Origin: Haematobia irritans | Taxonomy: Eukaryota; Arthropoda; Insecta; Diptera; Muscidae | Direction: 5' to 3' | DNA: 64,000 bases | Assembly: GCF_050003625.1 (NCBI RefSeq) | Contig: NC_134398.1 | Coordinates: 99,923,479-99,987,478, forward strand | Part shown: positions 10,691 through 22,740 of the stretch, piece after piece | Numbering within the stretch: the first letter of the stretch is position 1 | How the letters are laid out: every line of letters begins with the position of its first letter | Position numbers and translations under genes: made by a program | Notes under the pieces: model-generated | The model's input: the letters and a program-made list of their open reading frames with translations, nothing else | Database searches by the model: none | What the model was told of the DNA's origin: nothing

Positions 10691-11846
10691 TGTTCGTCTG
10701 TCTGGATATCTGTTGTAACAAGGCTATCTGTCACTAATGAACCTATTTATAGTGCTGAAATTTTGCGCAGACACGTATTTTGTCTACAAGCAGGTCAAGT
10801 TCGAAGATGGTCTACATCGCTTTTGCCCCTATATAAGCCGACACCTAGTTGGGGTCTTCTACACATTAAAACTTATATCCGACTTGCATGAAATTCAAAA
10901 CGTAGAGGTAATTTTGGTCCATTGATAGGAGTGCCGAATTTGGAGTGAGTCGGTCAATGTTTTGAAACCTTTTTTCGAAACAAGTGGTATTGGTTCGGTA
11001 TTGTTTTGAAATTCCAAATTGTGGAGTCTACACGTTTAATCTAAAGCACAAAGGTACACATATTTTTCCCCTAGAATACGTAGAATTTTATAAGGAATGC
11101 AGTTAAGAAAATAGAACAATAATCGAACTTAAAAATGTTCTAGATTCAAAATACTGACCCCACTTTGTTCAAATTTTGCAAAAAAAAAATAAATTGATAT
11201 CTCGCAAATATTAGATATATTCGTACACACACGCAATCTTTTTATGGAGGTTCTATCCAACAACTATCAAAATAATGAAAATCGGTAATTGTGCGTTTGC
11301 CAAGTAAAAGAAGATTTCAAACATCCGAAGTGTCCAACTTCCAACGTCTATAGGTCAGCCCTTGACTACAAACCTGTAAACATAGAGGGAAACATTTCAG
11401 CTTTGACACAAATTATGTTGATATCTTAATCCATTCAAAAGTTACAGAATTATTTCCAAGAAAGCGATTTGGAACTACTGTGGTTTGTAAAAATTATAAA
11501 GAAATAATTATTTTTGTCATGACATATCTACTAATTTTATGTAAAAGAATTTGTCGAGTAACTTGAAGCAAAAAAAAAAATTAAAGCGACATGCAGTTTT
11601 ATATTGTTCTCTTAAAATTGTTCACTACTTTTACTATTTGTTGGGGTTGTGGAGCGGTTTCTAATAAAAACTAGTAAAAGAAGTAACTAGTAGTACGTAA
11701 AGGAAAACAATTAATATTTGTTTCATTCATATTCAATACAATATAAGTAAGTACTCAGATATACTCCCCTTATGAGTACTCAAGAGAATGAAGAACATTC
11801 TCTGGACATACCCTGCGGGAAATGGATCATCCACAGGACCGGTATA
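10691..11846. other. Nothing recognised
   Basis: AT-rich sequence with no long open frame and no similarity to the other repeats of the window. GAGTACTC-like words near 11750-11790 recur after the next element near 15090-15100. This fits the 11847-14991 element having inserted into one continuous, unidentified sequence. Confidence 0.4.
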
Positions 11847-12135
11847 GGGGGGTTACTATGTAATTCGTTTCGATAATTAATTTTATTCGAGAATTGTTTT
11901 CGATTCGAATTTTCTTTCGTACTATGTAATACTATCGAATTCACTAAAAAGTGTAGCCAGCTTATGGCACCACTTACGAATAATAAAAAAGGTGTAATTT
12001 GACAGCATTGTCAGTGATTATCGAAAATTTATAAACAAAAAAATTTAATAAATACAATAAAATGGATAGTGTTGCTTAGTGGTTTGAAAGTAACAATGAA
12101 CGTGCCGAAAGGAGAATATTGAGAAATGGAATAAA

Positions 12136-14088
12136 TTATATTTCATGTTAGCCTGATAATGAAACAGGCAATTGACGTCCAAATGCATTATATCTAATTA
12201 TACAATTATTTTTCGAGCTTTATGGACAGATATAGATTAAGGAACATGGTTAATAGAGCCATTGAAAAGAAAACGCCAGATACCAATCTATACACGCCTG
12301 GACTGTACATGTTTCGGTTCGGGCGAATGAACCTTTCCACAGCCTTTTGTATAGATCTGGCTGGGAGAGATAACTCAATTTTGGGCGCTTTATGCTAACT
12401 CCTTATGGAGAAAACATTTGGGAAATTTCCTCTTACAAATTGAATCATCTTTTCTCCCACTGTACATCATCTTTTCATATAACTTACAAGTCCCTTAATC
12501 TTATTTTTATTTCGTTTTGTTACATAGTAATGCAACAACACGAAATTTATTTTTAGAAAGCTAATTTGTTAGAATTCACCTAAGTGGTGAACAGTCGAAC
12601 AATGCTTATTGTTTCTACAGTCAACTACAACATATGACAATTAACAGAAACTGGTTTCCATGATACAACAACAATTCTAACGCGTACATTAGTCGTGTTT
12701 TTCCTAGTTTTTACGACGGGCTCATCGTTGCTTATTATATTTCATGTTAGCCTGATAATGAAACAGGCAATTGACGTCCAAATGCATTATATCTAATTAT
12801 ACAATTATTTTTCGAGCTTTATGGACAGATATAGATTAAGGAACATGGTTAATAGAGCCATTGAAAAGAAAACGCCAGATACCAATCTATACACGCCTGG
12901 ACTGTACATGTTTCGGTTCGGGCGAATGAACCTTTCCACAGCCTTTTGTATAGATCTGGCTGGGAGAGATAACTCAATTTTGGGCCCTTTATGCTAACTC
13001 CTTATGGAGAAAACATTTGGGAAATTTCCTCTTACAAATTGAATCATCTTTTCTCCCACTGTACATCATCTTTTCATATAACTTACAAGTCCCTTAATCT
13101 TATTTTTATTTCGTTTTGTTACATAGTAATGCAACAACACGAAATTTATTTTTAGAAAGCTAATTTGTTAGAATTCACCTAAGTGGTGAACAGTCGAACA
13201 ATGCTTATTGTTTCTACAGTCAACTACAACATATGACAATTAACAGAAACTGGTTTCCAGGATACAACAACAATTCTAACGCGTACATTAGTCGTGTTTT
13301 TCCTAGTTTTTACGACGGGCTCATCGTTGTTTATTATATTTCATGTTAGCCTGATAATGAAACAGGCAATTGACGTCCAAATGCATTATATCTAATTATA
13401 CAATTATTTTTCGAGCTTTATGGACAGATATAGATTAAGGAACATGGTTAATAGAGCCATTGAAAAGAAAACGCCAGATACCAATCTATACACGCCTGGA
13501 CTGTACATGTTTCGGTTCGGGCGAATGAACCTTTCCACAGCCTTTTGTATAGATCTGGCTGAGCCCGTCGTAAAAACTAGGAAAAACACGACTAATGTAC
13601 GCGTTAGAATTGTTGTTGTATCCTGGAAACCAGTTTCTGTTAATTGTCATATGTTGTAGTTGACTGTAGAAACAATAAGCATTGTTCGACTGTTCACCAC
13701 TTAGGTGAATTCTAACAAATTAGCTTTCTAAAAATAAATTTCGTGTTGTTGCATTACTATGTAACAAAACGAAATAAAAATATGATTAAGGGACTTGTAA
13801 GTTATATGAAAAGATGATGTACAGTGGGAGAAAAGATGATTCAATTTGTAAGAGGAAATTTCCCAAATGTTTTCTCCATAAGGAGTTAGCATAAAGGGCC
13901 CAAAATTGAGTTATCTCTCCCAGCCAGATCTATACAAAAGGCTGTGGAAAGGTTCATTCGCCCGAACCGAAACATGTACAGTCCAGGCGTGTATAGATTG
14001 GTATCTGGCGTTTTCTTTTCAATGGCTCTATTAACCATGTTCCTTAATCTATATCTGTCCATAAAGCTCGAAAAATAATTGTATAATT
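12136..14088. repeat. 599-bp tandem array that flips into inverted orientation
   Basis: Two full direct units (12136-12734 and 12735-13333, period exactly 599) are followed by a partial third ending at AGATCTGGCT near 13560. From GAGCCCGTCG at 13561 the sequence runs backwards through the unit to TATAATTAG near 14088. The copies are nearly identical (for example GGGCGC against GGGCCC). The last inverted ~165 bp can pair with 13399-13560, giving a large hairpin with a ~360-bp loop. The array is bordered by AGAAATGGAATAAA on both sides (12122-12135 and 14089-14102), a 14-bp direct repeat that looks like a target-site duplication. No coding function is recognised. Confidence 0.9.
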
Positions 14089-14143
14089 AGAAATGGAATA
14101 AATATATCATCGCTTTCGGATAAAAGTTAATATGTTTGTTTAT

Positions 14144-14220
14144 TTAACCGTCTGAATGAGTTTGCTAGTTTTATTAAAAATTTCAGATTATCGAAGGAAG
14201 CATTCAAATATGTAATGATA
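14144..14220 (+). pseudogene. Possible transposase remnant in the TIR element
   Basis: One plus-strand frame reads LNEFASFIKNFRLSKEAFKY. FR[LM]SKE-type text occurs near the N-terminus of HARBI1-like nucleases. On the other side of the inserted array, a short frame from ATG at 12062 (with an early stop) reads ESNNERAERRILRNG. No DDE motif is readable, and the remainder up to 14800 is out of frame. Identity is uncertain. Confidence 0.3.
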
Positions 14221-15415
14221 AAGGATGTGCTTGCGTTCTACATCGGTAAGGCCCGAAATAAAGTCAGCTGCCACATTAAAATTACTTGACCAAGGAATGG
14301 ATATCAACACCAAATAGGCCAAGATCGTTTTGCTGGATTGGCGCACACCACGATTGGGTTTAAATTAATGAGAAGTTGTTGAGCTCTTTGGTTGTTCAGC
14401 TCCGTGTTCATCGTCAACCGTACACAAACAGGTAGCTCGTTCTCCAATAAATTTTGGTCTGCGGTAGATAAGCTGGTTGGTGCATTATTTATGCCAAATT
14501 TATTGTCTCTCAAGCCTTCTAAAGAAATAAAGTTTTCCAACCTGACATGTACAGGTGGACTCATCATGTTAAGATCGCCTTCCAAGCTTTTCACAGATTT
14601 TGGTATTTGGCCTTTGCATCGGGTGACTTCAAAAAACCTTTTGCCAAATCAGGACGCTTCGACATAAAATCCACCACCTCAAACTGGTTTAGTGTTTGGG
14701 TTTTTGCTAGTTGATGACCTTAAAAAAATTACTTTTTACACAACTATGGATGAGAAATAACAAAAATAACTTACATTTTTCGCCTTTTCGCTATCTCAAA
14801 TGAAAACGAATGATATTTTTTCGAAACGAACACTTTTGACATTTGCAACCGTGATACATAGTTGCTACATTTTCGAAAATCGAACAGAATTTCCGATTGT
14901 AGAAAATTTACATATCGAATTCGAAATACATAGTGGCACCAATTCGTTTTCGATTGATGTTGTTATCGAAACGAATTACAAGTAACCCCCCAGGACTAGT
15001 CCCTGATGTGTCCCAGTTCTGGTCAAAACGTATGGAAGATACCGGTCACTTTAACATGGGTTTGTCATTGACGGGTAAATTTACCAAAGACAGGTACTCA
15101 TGAACCAGTCTCGGACAAACTCTTGGGAATCTGTTTCTATGTAAAACTTTCGAATTATGATGAACAGTGTTGGACTGTCGCAAAAGTCGTAAACCTAATG
15201 TAGAACTCCTAATTTTGAATTAAAGAAATTGTGGATATTTTTAATTCAATTTAATTTAGTTAGGCTCCCGAAAAAAAGGTATGCACAAAATACTTTATAT
15301 TGTATTTATTCAAAACTACTAGATATACATCTTTCATTCGCAACTTCAAACTATTCTTGGTTTTTGTGGTACATAACGTCCATCCAAACTTTAGTTGCAT
15401 CAGCAAATGACTATA

Positions 15416-16451
15416 CGAACAGAAAAAACATGTTTGAATGTGGTTGCCGCATCCATTTAATGCTTATCTATAACATGTAATTGTCGCGAAAATCATGTAG
15501 TTTGTCTTTGTGAAAAGAATTTTCTAGCCGAGAAAAATGTGTGATGGCAATAAGCGTTTAAATGGTTCTCAAATGCTGCAAACATGTTCTATCATGGTTA
15601 GGAAAATCATGTATGTTACCTGACCATTCAATTTTTTGTAGGGAAAACATTTTTTTATCGGATACGTATAGATATGTCTAAAACCATTGCACGGTAATAA
15701 AGACCATGTACATTTTATTCGTGATCATTTAATTTTTTAACTTTTTTGCATCGAAAAAAGTTTTATAAAAACTTTGAGCATGTACTCATGATTTTCATTT
15801 TGCGAGTCAGTTGAGTGTTGGTTGTTGCTTACAATAGACGGAATACGGATTTGCTGCGTTAATTTATTTATTCATACATGGAACGTGGTTTTATGTGAAC
15901 ATACAAAAAGGGAAGTGTAATTGAGAAAATGTACCTGTTTTTTGTTCTGCATTTTTCTATATTGTATAATTTATTTTTATTTGCATTTACATGATTTCTG
16001 CGATTGTATATTTGATGGGCACGACGTAAATATGAAATGATGACTTTGAAATTGGGCCAAAATATAGTACATAAAAATATGTGAAATTTTTTTGCATGGC
16101 ATTATAAATACAAATAAACAAGGAATTAGTTAATAAATAATTAAAAATAAAGTTATTGTTGTGTGTTGTTTTCTCAAGTGGCGTCCTTTTTTCGCCGACG
16201 AAAACAGTTTTTCGATAAAGGGCATAACATTTTAGATTGTGAACATGTTCTTTTAACTGGGAGAAAAACATTTTTGACGATTACCATAACATTTTAAATC
16301 GTGACCATTATCTTTTAATTCAAATAAAATTCTTTTTATCAATATAATAACATTTTAGATGACGACAATTATAGTTTTCTTAGAACGATGTTCACTGAGC
16401 CAACATGGTTGCAAGTGCAAATGTGACATGGTCACATTTCTTCTCTGTGTG
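15416..16451. mobile_element. TA-flanked TIR element, copy A
   Basis: It starts CGAACAGAAAAAACATG after TA (15414-15415) and ends CTTCTCTGTGTG before TA. Over almost its full length it is similar to copy B at 16569-17754, for example TTGCCGCATCCATTTAATGC and GCAAACATGTTCTATCAT. It has no open frame of note and is a non-autonomous element. The TA duplication points to the Tc1/mariner side of DNA transposons. Confidence 0.75.
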
Positions 16452-16568
16452 TAGCTACAATTTTGAAAATTTTTAATTAGTATGGAAATTCACGTATGCA
16501 AGACTTAAGTAATATTCCTTCCTTCCAGTTTTTGCAGAAATTTGTGCAAGGTTAACTATGAGCGTGTA

Positions 16569-17754
16569 CACGCACAGAAAAACCATGTTTGGACATGGTT
16601 GCCGCATCCATTTAATGCTTATCTGGAGCATGTAATCGCCGCGAAAACCATGTATTTTGTCTTTGTAAAAATAGTTTTCGAGGGGAGAAAAATGTGTGGG
16701 CGCAACAAGCATTTGAATGGTTCTCAAATACTGCAAACATGTTCTATCATTTAAATGATAGAATTTGAGACCATTAAATGGTGGGGAAAATCATGTACCT
16801 TACTATTCAATTTTTTGACTTTTTTACAGGGGAAAAAGTATTTTTATAGGTTAAGTATATGTGTAGAACAATTACATGGCCATAAAGACCATTTACATTT
16901 TTTCGTGACCATTTAATTTTTTAACTTTTTTGAAGCGAAAAGAATTTTATAAAAACATTGAGCAGGTACACACGATTTTCATTTTGCGCGTCAGTCGCGT
17001 GTTGATTGTTCCTTGGAATGGACGGAGAATACGGAATTATTGTGTTTTGCGTTAATTTATTTATTCAGAAGAGGCACGTGGTTTTATGTGAACACAAAAA
17101 AGAAAAGTGTATTTGAAAAAAATGTACCTGGTTTTTGTTCTGCATTTTGCTTATGGTATAATTTATTTTTACTTGAAGTTTTATGATGTCTGCGTTTGTA
17201 CATTTGATGGGCACGATGTAAATATGGAATAATTACTTATTGTTGAAATTGAAATAAAATAGAGTGTATAAAAATCTATATCTGTTCATAAGCTCGAAAA
17301 ATAATTGTATAATTATATATGATGTTTGCTTGAACGGCATTATAAATACAAATAAACAATGAATTAGTTTATAAATAAATAAAAACAAACAAATAAAGTT
17401 AATTTTGTGTTTTCTTTTCTTAAGTGGCGTCCTTTTTTCGGCGATGAAAAAAAATTTTTTCATAAAGATGAAAACATTTTAGGTTGTGACCATATTCTTT
17501 TAACTAGAAGAAAAACATTTTTAATGAATGGCATAACATTTTAAATCGTGACCATTGTCTTTTCATTCAAACAAAATTATTTTTGTCAAAATATTAACAT
17601 TTTAGATGAGGACAATTATATTTTTTTAGAACCATGTTCACTGAGCCAACATGATTGCAGGTTAAAATGCTACATGGTCGCCGCAAAAATAGCTCCTATC
17701 ATATTATTTTGCTCTTCGAATATGATTGTGACAATCATGTTTCTTCTCTGCGTG
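16569..17754. mobile_element. TA-flanked TIR element, copy B
   Basis: The left terminus CACGCACAGAAAAACCATG and the complement of the right one CACGCAGAGAAGAAACATG are matching TIRs with TA on both outer sides. It lies in tandem with copy A, start-to-start ~1.15 kb, with 117 bp between them. Bases 17271-17323 also match ~50 bp of the 599-bp array unit (CTCGAAAAATAATTGTATAA), inserted or shared between the families. Confidence 0.8.
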
Positions 17755-17756
17755 TA

Positions 17757-18148
17757 TACAAATAATAATATAATAATATAATGCAAATACAAGAGAACGA
17801 AACTGTGAAGCGAAACTGCGTCAGTATAACCGTCAAAATAACCCTCATTTTATAGAACAGTTCTATGATTTTTTGAAAAAGGCTGCCCATTTCATTGGCA
17901 CTTGTGAGCATAGATATCTCAAATCTCACCACTTTTATTTTATTCATTTATTATTTTTTTTTTTTGGCATCTATTTTTGGATGAATATATTTTTTCCATT
18001 AAAAATCAACAAAAAATTAAAAATTATCGTAATTTACAAAAACCTTCCCAAAATAACTTCCATGGAATGGAAAAACTCAAATGGCACAGACTCAAATCCC
18101 AGCGGGGATGAAATTTATTTTTTTTTTTATTTTTATTTTTTGTAAATA
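17757..18148. other. Spacer, nothing recognised
   Basis: T-rich with homopolymer runs at 17948-17964 and 18117-18140. No gene or repeat assignment can be made. Confidence 0.4.
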
Positions 18149-20231
18149 TATTCCCTAAACCACATAGTGGCCAGGGTATTATAACTTTGATTTGCCAAAA
18201 AATGTGCCAACCAGAAATATTGATTTTAGACCCCATACAATCGCCCCGATCGACAGAATCATCTCCTGAGTCGATCTAGCCCTTGGTGTCCGTCTGTCCA
18301 TGTATTTGTTGTTCGCTGGATTCCGGTCGCAATTATTATCCGATTTTGATTAAATTTGGTATATGGCGTTCTTTTTACACAAGGACGAACGCTATTGAAT
18401 TTGAAAAAAAATCGGGTCAAACTTAGATATAGCTCCCATATATATGTAGCGCCCGATTCCGATAAATGGGGTCAGATTGCGCTAATTTACTAACCGATCG
18501 TCGTCAAATTTGCCACAAGGTAATCCAATTTACTGCTCTTTAAGTATGCAAAATCGCTTCAGATTTAGATACAGCTCCCATATATATGTATCGCCCGATT
18601 TTGACAAATTTGGCTTTAAGTTCTTTATTTATTAACTGATCTTACTCAAAGTTGGCCAAATCTAATCTTCTATAGTACTTACTATATGCGCAAAAAATTA
18701 TCGAAATAGGTCCCATATATATGTATCGCCCGATTTTTCCCAAATTTGGCCGTAAGACTCTTATTTATCAATCAATCATACTCAACGTTGGCTTACTCTA
18801 ATTTTCTGTAGTTCCTACTATATGTGAAAAAAATCATGGAAATCGGTTCAGATTTAAATATAGCTCCCATATATATGTATCATCCGATTTTCCAAAAGTT
18901 GGTCATAATAGCCTTATTTATTAACCGATCTTACTCAAATTTAGCTTTCTGTGGTATCGACCAAACCTGCAAAATATCGTCCAAGTCGGTTCAGATTTAA
19001 ATATAGCTCCCATGTATATGTAGCGCCCGATTTTCAAAAATTTACCATTAATAACTTTATTTCTAACCATAATAGCCTTATTTTTTAACAGATCTTACTC
19101 AAATTTAGCACAAAATAACCTTCTGTGGCATCAACCGAACATGCAAAATATCATGCAAATTTAGATTTCAGGGTTATATAGCTCCCATACATATACATCC
19201 AAAATTCGGTCATAATACTTTTAATAAGTAACAAATGTTATTAAAATTTCAAATGTTGAAGTGTTAGCCGATCGTAACTAGACTTACATGTAGCTCTTAC
19301 ATAAATATATTTCCCAAAATTCACAAATTTGAATTTATTACCCTTACTAATTGAGCGATTTCCTCTTTTTTAGTAATGGACTCAATATTAGTGGCATACT
19401 AACTCTGTAGTGGCGTAATCAACTACGTATACGTATATTAGAGGTGTGTACGTGAGTAATATTTTGCTCACGCTCACGCACACTCACGACGGTGAAATCT
19501 TATTCACGCTCACTCACGCACGACATTTTTTTGTAGAACTCACGCACGCTCACGAAAAGAAAATTTGTTCTCACGCACACTCACGCACGAAAATCGTTTA
19601 AATGTCGTGACTCACGAAAAATATCGTGACTAACGAAAAATATCGTGACTCACGAAAAATGTCGTGACTCACGAAAAATCTCGTGACTCACGAACAATAT
19701 TATGGTAATTTACCTATAGAACCTGTCTGAAAACATGAGTATGATTAAAATCGAGAGCGTTATAAAACTCTTAACACCTAGGATGTCACTAAAATTATAA
19801 ATGAATTCAATTCCTAAGCATTTTATGTTCGTAAGCGGCATTATTTTCGTGAGCGTGTTTTTCCGAAATTCGATACTCACACACGCTCACGAAGATATTA
19901 TTTTCGTGAATCACGCTCACGCACGACATTGGGTTGGTTAATCACGCACACTCACGCCGTTGCCCTCAGCGTGACTCACGACTCACGCGAGAGTCACGAA
20001 AATTTTTGGTGAGTCACGACAATTTCGTGTCACTTACACACCTCTAACGTATATCGTATAGCTCCTACTATCAGACAATTCTGTCCTGATTGTGGTAAAA
20101 CTCCCATAAACATGTACCCCTTAATGTTCTTAAATATGGAAATGCGGATTATGTTATCTCGCAAACCTATACCATTGGTACCCCGTAAAACAATGTTTAC
20201 TATTTCAGTAGGGGTGGTTTAGGGTGTGATA
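18149..20231 (-). repeat. A-rep copy 2, truncated at its CTTG end
   Basis: It starts ATTCCCTAAACCACATAGTG and contains repeated ~160-bp modules (TTAGATATAGCTCCCATATA, TATGTATCGCCCGATTTT, TTATTTATTAACCGATCTTA). It ends GGTGGTTTAGGGTGTGATAA, after which the AGTCGGCC hairpin and CTTG terminus are missing. The nested hAT Hc at 19439-20047 interrupts it with a perfect 8-bp duplication. Confidence 0.75.
19439..20047. mobile_element. hAT-like element Hc, copy 1, with perfect 8-bp target duplication
   Basis: Ends are TAGAGGTGTGTACGTGAG and ...ACACACCTCTA, flanked on both sides by ACGTATAT (19431-19438 and 20048-20055). The 609-bp body has no ORF and consists largely of CACGCACACTCACG words on one side and a degenerate 20-bp tandem array (CGTGACTCACGAAAAATATC) at about 19600-19700. 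TIRs beginning TAGAGGTG with 8-bp duplications fit the hAT superfamily. Confidence 0.85.
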
Positions 20232-20864
20232 ATTGCGTACTTTCTAATACTTGTCCAAAAGGACTGCATCGGAAGAGGAAAAAATCGATAGGTAATCCCG
20301 GGGTGCACTTTGAAAGAGGTGTTTGTGAACTTGTCCAAAAGACCTGCATCGGTAGTGGAAGAAATTGTTTGTGGAACAACTTCCAATTTTTTTGCTGAAA
20401 TCCCAGCAAAAAAAAGGTCGCCCTAAAAGTAGTGAAATGTTCTTTTTGGATCCGGAAGGGGTGCAAAATTGGCGCAGAAGCGATGAATTTAACATGGGTT
20501 TGTCATAGGACGGATGTCCACCATTGCAACAGCCTTGTTTCACTTCTTATGGTATGATCAGAATTCAGTATGTAAGATGTGTTTTAAATATTTTGTGATA
20601 TTTTGCCAAATAAATATTTTTTATAACGGTTTTCGAATTTTTAGTGCATTCAAACGCTTGCCTGACACGTTTGAACTCATCCACAAGTTTACTAGAATCG
20701 ATTTACCATTTTTTGACATAATTTAAATAACTTGTACCATTTTTCAACCTATTTAAAACAAAAACCCAGACCCCTTCCTTAACCCTTTCGACCCTAAAGT
20801 TGCCTGTTGGCAACTTTTTGTATTTTGAGGCTAACTGTCAGCGTTGTTTTTGTTCTTGTTCAGA

Positions 20865-22150
20865 ACAGGTTGGCTGATAAGTCCCCGGTCTAATAAAGAA
20901 AAACACATTTTTTTGTCAAAATTCGTTTTTATTATTCAACACAGTTCCCTTCAAGGGCGATACAACGATTATAACGACCTTCCACTTTTTTGATACCATT
21001 TTGGTAGTACTCCTTCGGTTTTGCCTCAAAATAGGCCTCAGTTTCGGCGATCACCTCTTCATTGCAGCCAAATTTTTTCCCTGCGAGCATCCTTTAGGTC
21101 TGAGGACAACGAAAAGTCGCTGGGCGCCAGATCTGGAGAATACGGTGGGTGGGGAAGCAATTCGAAGCCCAATTCATGAATTTTTGCCATCGTTCTCAAT
21201 GACTTAGGCACGGTGCGTTGTCTTGGTGGAACAACACTTTTTTCTTCTTCATATGGGGCCCGTTTTGCTGCGATTTCGACCTTCAAACGCTCCAATAACG
21301 CCATATAATAATCGCTGTTAATGGTTTTTCCCTTCTCAAGATAATCGATAAAAATTATTCCATGCGCATCCCAAAAAACAGAGGCCATTACTTTGCTAGC
21401 AGACTTTTGAGTCTTTCCACGCTTCGGGGACGGTTCACCGGTCGCTGTCCTCTCAGCCGACTGTCGATTGGACTCAGGAGTGTAGTGATGGAGCCATGTT
21501 TCATCCATTGTCACATATCGACGGAAAAACTCGGGTGTTTTACGAGTTAACAGCCGCAAACACCGCTCAGAATCAACACGTTTTTGTTTTTGGTCAAATG
21601 TGAGCTCGCGCGGCACCCATTTTGCACAGAGCTTCCGCATATCCAAATATTGATGAATGATATGACCAACACGTTCCTTCGAAATCTTTAAGGCCTCTGC
21701 TATCTCGATCAACTTCATTTTACGGTCATTCAAAATCATTTTGTGAATTTTTTGATGTTTTCCTCGGTAACCACCTCTTTCGGGCGTCCACTGCGTTCAC
21801 CGTCCTCCGTGCTCATTTCACCACGCTTGAATTTTGCATACCAATCAATTATTGTTGATTTCCCTGGGGCAGAGTCCGGAAACTCATTATCAAGCCAAGT
21901 TTTTGCTTCCACCGTATTTTTCCCCTTCAGAAAACAGTATTTTATCAAAACACGAAATTCCTTTTTTTCCATTTTTTTTCACAATAACAAAAGTTGCTTC
22001 ACAAAAGACGCTCTATCTCACAAACTAATTGACTTACAGACGTCAAATTTTGACACGAATCATTTGAAGGTTGGTACTATATAAAAATAATATGTATTTA
22101 ATACTAGCGACGCCATATGTGTCAGACCGGGGACTTATCAGCCAACCTGT
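20865..22150 (-). mobile_element. mariner (Himar1-like), copy A, full length
   Basis: Both ends carry the Himar1-type TIR: ACAGGTTGGCTGATAAGTCC at 20865 and its complement ending AACCTGT at 22150. TA follows on the right; the left TA is mutated to GA. The length is 1286 bp, the usual mariner size. The transposase is on the minus strand and is frame-damaged. It is inserted in the piggyBac-like element. Confidence 0.95.
21059..21972 (-). pseudogene. mariner transposase pseudogene
   Basis: The first part (21972-21736) starts MEKKEFRVLIKYCFLKG and holds the helix-turn-helix region. A one-base deletion in the A run after EENIKK puts the rest (21739-21059, from MILNDRKMKLIEI) in another frame. The first catalytic Asp is present (VTMDETWLHHY). 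A pair of compensating shifts replaces the second Asp block HQDNAPCH by VVPPRQRTVP. The third block YSPDLAPSDF is kept. A further shift after SSDLK destroys the C-terminus. It is inactive, yet otherwise very close to the horn-fly type sequence, so it is young. Confidence 0.95.
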
Positions 22151-22519
22151 TAAAACTGTAACGGTATCGAAAGTTACAAGTGTTCTCTTTAAGTTGAATT
22201 AAAAAACAGCTAATTTGGCTATCATTTAGCAAGTTTATTTTCATCACTACGCACGCGACTCAAGAAAAAAAGAAAAAAATTAGATTTTTTTAAATTACAG
22301 AAAAGTATTGAACGTTTTTATTAAATCTGTTGTAGTACATATCAAATAAAATATTTGTGGAAGTCAAATCTTAGAATTGCAAAAAACAACAAGTGAGAAA
22401 TTTTTAAAATTGAAAAGTTGCCTGTGGGCAACTTTGGGCAATTGTGGTAGTAAAATTACATATTTTTGGACATGGGCCCTAGAGAAAAAAGGTTTGAAAA
22501 ACAATAATATTAAACAAAT

Positions 22520-22670
22520 TTTGAACTTCGATTGGGGTGTCCCAGTGACGAGGAATGCGACAATGATGTGGAAGACATCTGCAGTGCTGAGGAGGAATTT
22601 GAAAGGAATCGTAAAAAGGGAAGAAGCCATAGATATCAGCCTTCTTGGCAACATACTGGTATACTAGCAT
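22520..22670 (+). pseudogene. Acidic N-terminal trace of a piggyBac-type transposase (tentative)
   Basis: A plus-strand frame reads CPSDEECDNDVEDICSAEEE followed by a basic ERNRKKGRSHRYQPSW segment, then stops. An acidic N-terminus is common in piggyBac-family transposases, and the position inside the TTAA element fits. There is no catalytic domain, and identity by family match was not possible. Confidence 0.3.
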
Positions 22671-22740
22671 GAATATTGGCGCTTTACTATACTTTGGTTT
22701 TTTAGACTTCCGGTTAAACTGGCTGGGTTCAGAACAAAAA

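Larger units (their letters stand above)
11847..14991. mobile_element. DNA transposon with ~30-bp TIRs, PIF/Harbinger-like (tentative)
   Basis: The left end GGGGGGTTACTATGTAATTC and the complement of the right end GGGGGGTTACTTGTAATTCG continue to match through CGTTTCGATAA. A clear target duplication is not visible. Sub-terminal sequence is filled with TTCGAAAA/TTTTCGAT words on both sides. The only coding trace is at 14144-14220. The element is interrupted by the array at 12136-14088. Assignment to PIF/Harbinger rests on one short protein stretch and is weak; the TIR element itself is well supported. Confidence 0.7.

Noticed and set aside
14304..14594. 96-codon minus-strand ORF inside the TIR element
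   Set aside because: No motif I recognise, no matching copy elsewhere, and the plus strand there also carries coding-like text. Evidence is too thin to annotate.
19600..19700. CRISPR-like array of 20-bp repeats
   Set aside because: Repeats are contiguous and degenerate with no spacers, in a eukaryotic hAT element.
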